Shown piece by piece: positions 49,943 through 58,087 of a DNA stretch of 64,000 nucleotides. Position numbers and translations under genes: made by a program. Below the pieces are notes generated by a model. It made no database searches. It saw nothing but the letters and a program-made list of their open reading frames with translations, and was not told the origin of the DNA. Each line of letters opens with the position of its first letter. The first letter of the stretch is position 1. Origin of the DNA: Saprospiraceae bacterium (lineage in GTDB: Bacteria > Bacteroidota > Bacteroidia > Chitinophagales > Saprospiraceae); the NCBI GenBank assembly GCA_016715405.1, contig JADKAE010000019.1, positions 45,209 through 109,208 of the forward strand, given 5' to 3'.

Positions 49943-50962
49943 ATGAGAAAAGGGTTTACGCTGTTGTTGGGTGTTGTTTTGTCCTGTATTACGCTTTCTG
50001 CCCAGGACCAGCATTTTACGCAATTTTACGCCTCTCCTGTCACGCTCAACCCCGCGCTTACGGGTGCTTTTACGGGTAAATACCGCCTTTCGCTAATTTA
50101 TCGCGACCAATGGCGAAGCGTGCTTGAAAACCCCTATGTGACGTATTCCGGGGCCGCTGATTTTCGTTTTGGTGTAAATAAGCGCAAAACCAATTACAAA
50201 GATGCCGCAGGTGTCGGTGTGCTGTTTTACAACGACCGCATTCCTGATATAGGCTTTTCCACCAGCCAGGTGCAGATTTCGGCAGCTTTCCATAAATCGC
50301 TTAGCAAAAACAACGACCAGTTTTTGAGCCTGGGCGCTCAGATTGGCATTGCACAGCGCAACGTGAATTACGACAAACTTACCTTTGAGGACCAATTTAA
50401 CGGCACCAACGGGTATTCGAACAATACCGGCGAACCGCTGCCCGAAAATAATTTTGCTTACGGCGATTTTAACGTCGGGCTCAACTATACGTATGCGCCC
50501 GAGCAACAGATAGGCGTCTTTATCGGCGCGGCGATGTATCACATCCTGGAACCATCGGTGAGTTTCTTTTACGACAATGACAACCCCGATCGCTACCCCG
50601 ACGATAAATGGCAGCGCAAATATGTAGCCCACGCAGGACTGCAAATACCCGCCGGTAATGTCGTACAGATTATGCCCCGGGCTTTATACTACCGCCAGGG
50701 GCCCCATAATGCAGTGAATGCGGGTACCAACCTGCGTTTCCTGGTGGATGAGATCAGAGGCAATGCCCTTCATGTAGGCGGGTGGGTGCGACTCAACAAC
50801 GACGAGACCAAAAAGTGGCTGGCTTCTGCCGCCATAGGCATGGTAGGTGTCGAGTTGGGCAATTTCCTGATCGGTCTGAGCTACGACGCCACGCTGAGCG
50901 ATTTGACGAAAACCAAACGCGGACAAGGCGCCTTCGAAATTTCGATTGCTTATCTGGGCTAA
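49943..50962 (+). CDS. PorP/SprF-family type IX secretion membrane protein
   Basis: 339 residues with a signal peptide (MRKGFTLLLGVVLSCITLSA). The mature start QDQHFTQFYASPVTLNPALT is the family signature, then YRDQWRSV and a beta-barrel pattern of alternating strands ending in YDATLSDL and GAFEISIAYL. The family makes outer-membrane barrels that bind to or retain T9SS cargo. SprF-type members handle cargo with type B sorting domains, so this could serve the giant proteins at 20.7-32.6 kb, but no linkage proves it. No transpeptidase or OmpA partner is adjacent. Confidence 0.92.
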   Translation: MRKGFTLLLGVVLSCITLSAQDQHFTQFYASPVTLNPALTGAFTGKYRLSLIYRDQWRSVLENPYVTYSGAADFRFGVNKRKTNYKDAAGVGVLFYNDRIPDIGFSTSQVQISAAFHKSLSKNNDQFLSLGAQIGIAQRNVNYDKLTFEDQFNGTNGYSNNTGEPLPENNFAYGDFNVGLNYTYAPEQQIGVFIGAAMYHILEPSVSFFYDNDNPDRYPDDKWQRKYVAHAGLQIPAGNVVQIMPRALYYRQGPHNAVNAGTNLRFLVDEIRGNALHVGGWVRLNNDETKKWLASAAIGMVGVELGNFLIGLSYDATLSDLTKTKRGQGAFEISIAYLG

Positions 50963-51005
50963 TACGAAGACGATACCGTGTTATGCCCCAAATTTTAGTC
51001 AGTAA

Positions 51006-51722
51006 CTATACTTCAAAGTCGACACCGCGTTTAACCAGATCGTCGTAACGTTCTTTTGCCAGTTGCTCGTAGCGTTTTTTGTCAAAGCGGTACAATATAG
51101 CAGGCCGGTGCGCTACGCCCTCTTGTTTCCCTACTTCCTCTAAAACGCCCATTTTCAGTATACGCGCCCGGAAGTTGCGTTTGTTGAGCGCGGGTACGCC
51201 CAAAATGGTCTCGTACAATCCCTGCAATTGCGATAGCGTAAATTGTTCGGGTAGTAATTCAAAACCAATGGGTTGGTACCGCACTTTGGCCCTCAAGCGG
51301 TTGATAGCTACCTGCATAATTTGAGCGTGATCAAAAGCCAATTCGGGCAATCTATCTATCTCGAACCAATGCACTTTGCTTGCATCAGAAGCCGATCTGA
51401 CGGGATGTTCGGCCAGATTAACCAGCGCATAATACGCCACGCTGATCACCCTGCCCCGCGGGTCCCTTCCAGGGTCGCCAAAAGTGTATAATTGTTCGAT
51501 AAATACATTTTTGACACCCGTTTCCTCTTCCAGTTCCCTGAGAGCCGCTTGTTCCAGGTTTTCATCCATCTCTACAAACCCGCCGGGCAATGCCCAGCAG
51601 GCAGAATAAGGCTCATGCGCCCGCTCAATGAGTAGTACTTTGAGTTTGCTACCTTCGTGCAGGCCAAAAATCACGCAGTCGACTGTAAGTGCAGGGCGGG
51701 GATAGTCGTAGGTGTAGGGCAT
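51006..51722 (-). CDS. NrtR-like NUDIX protein with C-terminal winged helix
   Basis: 238 residues. The N-terminal NUDIX domain has an intact box: GGFVEMDENLEQAALREL then EEETGV. The last 90 residues (FELLPEQFTLSQLQGLYETI, NKRNFRARILK) form the winged-helix domain seen in NrtR and related sugar regulators. Proteins of this type bind ADP-ribose or phosphosugars and repress target genes. The gene sits 19 bp downstream of a truncated nicotinate phosphoribosyltransferase on the same strand, which favours a role in NAD metabolism. An active hydrolase without regulatory role is the alternative. Confidence 0.82.
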   Translation of the reverse strand: MPYTYDYPRPALTVDCVIFGLHEGSKLKVLLIERAHEPYSACWALPGGFVEMDENLEQAALRELEEETGVKNVFIEQLYTFGDPGRDPRGRVISVAYYALVNLAEHPVRSASDASKVHWFEIDRLPELAFDHAQIMQVAINRLRAKVRYQPIGFELLPEQFTLSQLQGLYETILGVPALNKRNFRARILKMGVLEEVGKQEGVAHRPAILYRFDKKRYEQLAKERYDDLVKRGVDFEV

Positions 51723-51741
51723 GGCGGTTCTCTGTTATCTG

Positions 51742-52218
51742 TTATCTGTTGTCGGTTATCTGTTCGAATATGATTTTGGGCCAGTTGCCGGGGGTGCTAT
51801 ACGTTTGTATACATTGGAGTAAAACAGGGCCCAGTAGCAGTGTTTGGATAAGCGGGCCTTCTATTTTTGCCACAGGCATAGCGGTATATACAACCGCTCC
51901 CTCTTCCTGCGCGTCTATTTCACAGGAAAAAGTGAAGCGCTGGAGATAGTTGAGAAAACCTTCGTCAAAAAGCGGGTGCTGCGCCTCGTTTTTCATACTA
52001 CCGAGAAAAAAAATATCGTTATCCGGCCAGGCATACTTCGACACGTAATCATTAAAATGGGAAAATCCCGCCAACGTGATGGGCTGGTCTGCCGGCCAAT
52101 GGCGATTGACAACAATCTGATACAAAGCCCTCGACTGGTAAGTTCCGTTTTTCCAACAGCGATAGGCTTCCTGCAAAATGCGGATATTTGCTTCGCCGAT
52201 TTGAGAAGTGAGAGGCAT
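51742..52218 (-). pseudogene. nicotinate phosphoribosyltransferase, N-terminal fragment
   Basis: 158 residues that align by eye with only the first third of nicotinate phosphoribosyltransferase (usual length about 400-490). The chain runs from a helix with RCWKNGTYQSRALYQIVVNR and ITLAGFSHFNDYVSKYAW to GFLNYLQRFTFSCEIDAQEE. The matching LxGPLIxTxLLxxxLL segment (KIEGPLIQTLLLGPVLL) follows, and then the frame ends in ITDNR inside a TATCTGTTATCTG-type microrepeat. The phosphoribosyltransferase core with the catalytic His is absent, and the next gene begins 20 bp on. So it appears truncated by deletion. A self-standing regulatory domain is possible but less likely. Confidence 0.65.
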
Positions 52219-52328
52219 AACGCTTAGTTTGGATTCAAAACTAAGTTAAAAAAAGAGTTGTTCAAAGTTTTAGAAAGCTTTTGCATTAATACTACTTTGT
52301 TACTTTAAACCAGGCATACTGCATATTA

Positions 52329-52477
52329 CGCTCCTCCGGAGCTTTTGAGTCCTTTTTTTAACATGGTTCTACCAATATTTCGGCCCTCCGGGCCTTTTTA
52401 GATGTCTAAAAGCCCCAGAGGGGCGTATATATTGGTAGTAAATTCATTAACAGCGTGTATTCTAGCCCCAGAGGGGC
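52329..52477. repeat. cluster of GC-rich palindromes (GCCCCAGAGGGGC type)
   Basis: Four short palindromes lie in 150 bp: GCTCCTCCGGAGC at 52330-52342, GGCCCTCCGGGCC at 52382-52394 followed by TTTTTA, and GCCCCAGAGGGGC at 52412-52424 and 52465-52477. The middle two are nested in a larger inverted repeat with 10-bp arms, CTACCAATAT at 52369-52378 and its complement at 52429-52438. The region lies between the starts of two divergent genes. Form and setting suggest a dispersed REP-like element. Confidence 0.75.
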
Positions 52478-52514
52478 GCAATGTGTACACGTATTTGTAG
52501 CATCAAACCATTTC

Positions 52515-53086
52515 ATGAAATATATACCCTTTTTTACCGTATTCATCCTGCTTGGCTACTTACCCGTGCATGTGGTAGCTTTGGAGACGCCTGATACCAC
52601 AGGCCCCGTTTGGCAAATGCAGCGGGTGTACGAAGGCCGGTTTAGCGTATCGATCCCGGGGAATTAAAACTTAAAACCGATACCGTCAGCGCTCCGCTTG
52701 GACGAATGGCGTATCACACGTATTTTTACCAGCCCCAGGAAAAAAATTCCGACATACTAGTCTACATGGTGAGTTACTGCGATTACCCGGAAGGCGCCTT
52801 GCCGACCGACTCGCTGGAGTTGATCAAGGCATTTTTTGACGCCACGGTCGAAGCAGCGGCAGCCGGCGTAGAAGGTGAAGTCATCTACTCTTCTGATCTC
52901 GATATGCAGGGATATCCAGGCCGGATATGGCGTATCCAGTACCTCAACGACCAGGCAGTGATTAAAACAAAAGCCTGCCTGGCCGGCAATCGGTATTATG
53001 CCGTTCAGGTGGTTTGTTATAAAGAAAAAAGCCTGCATAATTCCGTAGATAAATTCCTGGATTCCTTCAAGCTCTTTTCACCCTGA
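52515..53086 (+). CDS. exported hypothetical protein, frame break
   Basis: About 190 residues. ATG 52515 starts a signal peptide (KYIPFFTVFILLGYLPVHVV). The frame reaches GRFSVSIPG and then breaks at the four-G run 52658-52661; adding one G continues ELKLKTDTVSAPLGRMAYHT and the rest to SVDKFLDSFKLFSP. No named domain is recognised, but a C-terminal SxDKFLDSFK-type end and a beta-rich core with ILVYMVSYCDYP are typical of small periplasmic or lipid-binding-like proteins of Bacteroidota. The GDPD lipoprotein gene follows 4 bp later. Confidence 0.65.
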
Positions 53087-53090
53087 TGTC

Positions 53091-54025
53091 ATGACTACAA
53101 ACGACTTCGCACTTAACACTCTGATGCTGGCGCTACTGGCGCTCCACGCCTGCAGCAATCCGACCCACCCCACCTCATATGCTACTTCCATGCAACCTGA
53201 AATCTCCTTTCGACTGGCAGGGGCACCGCGGCGCGCGCGGCCTACTGCCCGAAAATAGTATTCCCGCTTTTGTCAAAGCGCTCGAATACCCTGCGATTAC
53301 CACACTCGAGCTTGACGTAGTGGTGTCATCCGACAATCAGCTCATCGTTTCACATGAACCCTGGTTCTCTGCTGAAATATGCAGCCACCCCAGCGGCTCG
53401 CCCGTCACCGAAGAAGAAGAGAAAGAGCTCAATATCTTTCGAATGACGGCTGCGGAAATAAGGCGCTACGATTGCGGAAAAAGAGGCCACCCCCGTTTTC
53501 CCGAACAAAAAGCTATGCCTGTACACAAACCTACCTTAGCCGAAGTGGTTTCGGCTGTCGACAGCGCCGCGATTGCTATGGGGCGGCCCTTGCCACGTTA
53601 CAACATCGAAATAAAAAGCAATGCCGGAGTGGGACGGCGTCTACACTCCCCCCCCCTCCGAATTCGCCCAATTAGTTATTTCTCAAATCAGGCAACTGCG
53701 AATCGACAAGCGCGTTTGCGTACAGTCTTTTGACGAGCGCCCCCTCCGGGAAGTAAATCGCGAAGCTTCTCATTTGATAATATCTCAATTGGTGGAAAAT
53801 TACGACGGAGTAAAATTTAATTTAGAAAAATTAGGTTTTACACCACAAGTCTACAGCCCCCACTACGGGTTGATCACTGCCGAAACCGTTAAAGTATTGC
53901 ATGATTCGGGCATTCGCGTCATACCCTGGACGGTCAATACCACGCCGGAGATGGAGCAGTTAATAGAATGGGGGGTAGACGGGATTATCACGGATTATCC
54001 GGACAGGATACCAGGGAACCGGTAA
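53091..54025 (+). CDS. glycerophosphodiester phosphodiesterase lipoprotein, two frame breaks
   Basis: Hydrolyses glycerophosphodiesters to glycerol 3-phosphate and alcohol; about 310 residues when repaired. The N-terminus from ATG 53091 has a lipobox (LLALHACS). A shift at about 53180-53215 leads into FDWQGHRGARGLLPENSIPA, which holds the catalytic HRG and the Glu of PEN. LELDVVVSSDNQLIVSHEP (second catalytic His) follows. A second shift near 53613-53622 leads into EWDGVYTPPPSEFAQL, then VCVQSFDERPLREV and VIPWTVNTTPEMEQLIEWGV with GIITDYPD at the end. The first break is not at an obvious homopolymer. All GDPD motifs are present across the frames. Confidence 0.85.
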
Positions 54026-54095
54026 AAGCGACAAGATTTTTTTTACCACGGAGTTCCACAGAGTGGGATGTTGACATTGCGGTAAGCCAATACCC

Positions 54096-56216
54096 TCAAA
54101 CCGATGTAATGCGCGATTCGGCCATTGCTATTTTTAGCTTATAGTATGGGATGGACTCATCAAATAATTCGTAAAGCGCCTTCAACTTTACCGGTTGTTC
54201 GAGGTATTTCGTGGCTTTGCGAATCTCCTTGCGCTCTGCGGGAGACACAATAGAGTCGATATTAAACGCGGTACCTTTTTTCCAGCAAGTGGGCCAGGTG
54301 GTTGTAGATGGTGATTTCGGCACATTGCCGTTTTGCCGCTATTTCGGATACGCTCATTCCCGATTTAAACATCTCCAGGGTAATCAGGTAGGTAGATCCC
54401 TGGGGCGTATTGCCTTTTTGGCTCACATAGTCCAGTATGAGGTCGATAAAATCGGTTCCGTATTCTTTGAGTTTGAACTCCCCTACCCCGGCTACCCGGC
54501 TCATTTCCGACTCGTTTAGGGGTTTCATGGCGGCCATTTCTTCGAGGGTGGCATCCGAGAATATGAGGTACGGGGGGATGCCTCGTTCGCGGGCCAGTTT
54601 CAGGCGGAGTTGCCGGAGGAGCTCAAACAATTCGCCGGTAGTGCGTTGGCGGACGGTGACCTGCTGAGCCTTTTCTTTTTCTTGTTCCTGCCGATCTTTG
54701 AGGATTTTCATCCTGATCAGCTGCACTTTTCGCCTTCAAAAAGTACCCGCCTGCTGGCCGGGGTCAATTTGAGCACGTGGTGCTGGTCGTGTGCGATTTC
54801 GATATACCCCAGGTTGAGCAGCAAGGACAAATGTTGTTGCCATTCTGCGGGAGACAGATCGCGGCCGGCTCCGTATGTTTTGATTTGATGGTAATCATAA
54901 GCCAGCAATTCCTTCCTCCCCGCGCCTCTGAGTATATCGATCAACATTTGCATGCCCACTTTTTCGCGAAGGCGATAAACCGCGGATAGCGCTTTTTGGG
55001 CAATTTCCGTGCCGTCGAAGTATTCTGGCGGGTTGCGGCATACGTCGCATTTGCCGCAATTGTCCGAAAAATCCTCTCCGAAATAGTTGAGCAAAATACG
55101 GCGCCTGCACACGAGCGCTTCGGCGTATTGGCGCATGCGGTCCAGCTTAGCCAACTGAATCTCTTTGTTTTCACTTTCGGGTTTGTCCAAAATTTCCTGC
55201 AGCACCATCACATCGTGATAGCTGTAGAACAGCAAAGTATCGGCAGGGGCGCCGTCGCGGCCCGCGCGGCCTATTTCCTGGTAGAAACTCTCCAGGTTTT
55301 TGGGCAGATTGTAGTGAATAATCCATCGCACATTCGACTTGTCGATACCCATGCCGAATGCGATGGTGGCGCAGATCACCTGTACGCGGTCTTCAATAAA
55401 ATCCTCTTGTGCCTTAGCGCGTTCGACATCTGCCAGTCCGGCGTGGTAGCAGGCCGATTTAATGCCCTTAGCCGCCAGTTTTTGGGCCAGTTCTTCGGTA
55501 CTCTTGCGGCTCAAGCAATAAATGATACCGGGTTGGCCGGTGCGTTTATTGATAAAATCGAAAATATGCTCCAACCTGCGCTGGCCGGGCCTGACCTCCA
55601 GACCGAGGTTTGGGCGGTCGAAAGAGGCGATGTATATCGCTGGGTCCTGCAGCCTGAGTTGCGATACTATATCGGTGCGGGTGAGCTTATCGGCGGTAGC
55701 CGTCAATGCGACAACAGGAACATTGGGGAAAGACGACTTCAAAAAATGCAGTTGGGTGTATTCGGGCCTGAAATCGTGCCCCCAGGCGGAAATACAATGC
55801 GCCTCGTCTATGGCGAACAAATTAATAGGAGTACTATTCAAAAAAGGAATAAACCCCGGAGAGATGAGTTTTTCGGGAGATACGTAGAGCAGGTCAAGCT
55901 CGCCGTTAAAAAACCTGTCTTCCACTGCCCGTTGCTCCTTGGGAGAATTGGAGCTATTCAGAAAAGCCGCCTTGACCCCGTTGCCGCAAAGCCCTTCGAC
56001 CTGGTCTTTCATCAGCGAAATCAGCGGCGAGACGACCACACAAGTGCCGGGCAACGTGATGGCAGGTATTTGGTAACAAACCGACTTACCGCCACCTGTA
56101 GGCATTAGCACAAGCGCATCTTTACCCTCGTAAATAGACGATATGATCTCGGCTTGCAAAGGCCTGAATTGATCATACCCGAAATACTGCTTTAATGCCT
56201 GATACGCCTTTTCCAT
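54096..56216 (-). CDS. recQ: ATP-dependent DNA helicase RecQ, two frame breaks
   Basis: About 705 residues when repaired. Helicase motifs: LMPTGGGKSVCYQIPA (Walker A), IDEAHCISAWGHDFRPEY (DEAH), TATAD, HAGLADVERAK, FGMGIDKSNVRWIIHY and QEIGRAGRDG. The zinc-binding Cys cluster (NCGKCDVCRNPP) and the RQC winged helix follow. At 54727-54730 one A/T is missing; the chain then continues through an HRDC domain (PPYLIFSDATLEEMAAMKP) and a C-terminal helix-turn-helix. At 54276-54281 one A/T is extra, after which the chain ends KLKIAMAESRITSV. It unwinds recombination and fork intermediates. A MITE-like element lies between its start and a -7 box. Confidence 0.93.
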
Positions 56217-56232
56217 CCACTTGTCTTATTAA

Positions 56233-56392
56233 GAGCTTGCTTGGGATTTCATCAATTGGCTCCAAGCGGCGAATTTTATTTTATACTGCGTCAGATTTTT
56301 TCGCCGTAGCTGCCGGCTACGTCTGCAAAATCTTCCTTGTCTAAAACAAAATTTGTTCATTCTCGCTCAATCATGAAAGCCCGAACAAGCTC
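56233..56392. mobile_element. MITE-like element with imperfect terminal inverted repeats
   Basis: A 160-bp segment bounded by GAGCTTG and CAAGCTC. The left end GAGCTTGCTTGGGATTTCAT and the reverse complement of the right end GAGCTTGTTCGGGCTTTCAT match at 16 of 20 positions, then drift. Both ends are flanked by TAA, a plausible 3-bp target duplication. The inside has a GTAGC-CGGC-GCTAC palindrome (around 56312-56326) and no gene. It separates recQ from a TATCTTTG box, as if inserted in the recQ leader. This is inferred from structure; a second copy is not seen in the window. Confidence 0.6.
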
Positions 56393-56398
56393 TAAGGG

Positions 56399-56406
56399 CA
56401 AAGATA
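56399..56406 (-). promoter_or_regulatory. possible recQ -7 box (TATCTTTG on minus strand)
   Basis: TATCTTTG matches TAnnTTTG and faces recQ. The leader to the recQ ATG would be about 175 nt, most of it the MITE-like element. No clear -33 element is seen. Confidence 0.45.
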
Positions 56407-56467
56407 CACAACCACAGAGTGGTAAACAACTGCCCGGACGCAGATAATTGGGGCAAATTGGGGCACC

Positions 56468-57802
56468 TCAGCGTATTTCGAGGCGGGTAAAGATCTTCCA
56501 GCCTACCCAACAAAACAAGAGGGCCATCAAAGTAGACAAGCGCACGCCCAGGGGGGCTTCCACGCTTTTGCCGAGCAGCAACAGAGAGGGAAAAATCAGA
56601 TTGGCCAGCGATATACCCGTTTTCATAGTAAAATTGCGGACGGCATAAAACAGGGCAGACTGCTGAAGTCCGGAGTTTTCCTGATGCTTATACACCAAGT
56701 CGGCGATAAGCGCATTCGGCACAATGCCAAAAACAGCCAGGGGAAACCCGGAAGAAAAGGCAAGGGTATAAAACAAAATATGGCGCATGAAGTAGAGTTC
56801 CGGCAGGAAAAAAGTAATCCCGAATATGGCCATAAAAACCCAGAAAGCGATCAGCACCATGCGCTTTTTGCCGTATTTGCTCACCCAGCGATTCACCGGC
56901 ACATATAATACAAACCTGGCGACAAAGCTAAGCGATAAAAAAGTGGACGCCTGCGCCTTGTCGAACTGAAACAGAATCGTGACGTAATACCCTACCCCCA
57001 GCTGAATAAACGTCAGCGCCAGCCAATACATCAGGTCGGACAACAAAAAACGCCTGTAATCGATATGGCTGAGCACCGCCTTTAGGGCTTCCCGGGCAGG
57101 TACATGGGTGTCGAGTTGGAGGCAATACTTTTTTTCATTGAGGAATAAAACCGGTAGCGTCATAAAAACCAGCGCAATGCCCGCAAAAATCAACAAAGTA
57201 ACCTGAAAGGCCTGAACGGGCGACCAAATATGCTCCAGCCAATCCTGCATCGCATACGCGCTGCTGCCTATTAAGAAGCCCAATGCCCAGGCAACCGATA
57301 GCATCGTACTGATCAGCATGCGATCGGCAGGATCGTGGCCCAGTTCACCGATAAGCGCTGAAAAGGGAATATTATAAACGGTAAGAAAAAAATAAAACGC
57401 CAGCGTGACCACAAACAGAAAGGCTGTATTGAGAATCAGATTGTCAGCGCTTGGGGGGTAAAAAGCCAGCACCGAAAAAGCAGCAAAAGGGAATACCCCC
57501 AGGGCCATCAGCATTCTACGTTTGCCAATACGGGCGTTAATTTTATCAGACCAGATGGCTACCAGGGGATCCAGCATAGCGTCAAAAAAACGACCTCCAA
57601 AACTGATGAGCCCAATAACGGTCGCAATACCCAATACTGCACCCTCGTATATGTACACGGGAAAAATTCGCTCATTGCCCGTATCTGGCGGCAAATAAAA
57701 ATACACCAACAGATTGGCAACCCCAAAACTGGCCAGCGACCAGCCCAATTGGCCCAGCGCAAAAATGAGTTTTTGTGAAAAAGGCGGACGTTGCACTTCC
57801 AT
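56468..57802 (-). CDS. MFS transporter of the GPH (sugar:cation symporter) type
   Basis: 444 residues and about 12 membrane helices. The loop after helix 2 reads FDAMLDPLVAIWSDKINARIGKRR, the MelB-like GPH signature with its conserved Asp and basic residues. A second half has YGKKRMVLIAF at the equivalent loop and VPNALIADLVYKHQENSG, which is typical of the family. GPH transporters move sugars or glucuronides with Na+ or H+. No sugar-catabolic gene is adjacent, so the substrate is unknown. The frame is intact. Confidence 0.85.
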   Translation of the reverse strand: MEVQRPPFSQKLIFALGQLGWSLASFGVANLLVYFYLPPDTGNERIFPVYIYEGAVLGIATVIGLISFGGRFFDAMLDPLVAIWSDKINARIGKRRMLMALGVFPFAAFSVLAFYPPSADNLILNTAFLFVVTLAFYFFLTVYNIPFSALIGELGHDPADRMLISTMLSVAWALGFLIGSSAYAMQDWLEHIWSPVQAFQVTLLIFAGIALVFMTLPVLFLNEKKYCLQLDTHVPAREALKAVLSHIDYRRFLLSDLMYWLALTFIQLGVGYYVTILFQFDKAQASTFLSLSFVARFVLYVPVNRWVSKYGKKRMVLIAFWVFMAIFGITFFLPELYFMRHILFYTLAFSSGFPLAVFGIVPNALIADLVYKHQENSGLQQSALFYAVRNFTMKTGISLANLIFPSLLLLGKSVEAPLGVRLSTLMALLFCWVGWKIFTRLEIR

Positions 57803-57861
57803 AGGCTTACCACATTTTTATGGGGTTTACAGTACCAAACAAGCAACCTATCTTTGTAGCA

Positions 57862-57972
57862 TTGATTGGACTATGTTTCCACAACAAGATACATTCCTTC
57901 CTAATCAACAAGAAGCGTGTTTACTTGTGAGGGACTTTCAGATATCTCTCCGGAAAGTCCCTCATCTTTTTA
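57862..57972 (+). ncRNA. candidate small RNA with its own promoter box and terminator
   Basis: A -7 box TATCTTTG at 57849-57856 would start transcription near 57862. About 110 nt later a strong hairpin (TGAGGGACTTTC at 57928-57939, GGAAAGTCCCTCA at 57952-57964) is followed by TCTTTTTA. The stretch between holds ACAACAAG-type unpaired sequence and no conserved coding region (a 36-codon frame from 57871 looks unremarkable). It lies in the 285-bp gap between the transporter and the sensor kinase, both on the minus strand, so the terminator does not serve either. No known RNA family is recognised. Confidence 0.4.
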
Positions 57973-58087
57973 GGAGAGTGTAAAACTAAACCTGACAGAC
58001 TAAACCCCGGTTTTTTTCTTTTGCCCCTTGTATGCTTTAACTCCACAAATGTTTAAGCTTCTTTTTTTGCCCCTTTTTCTTTACAAC

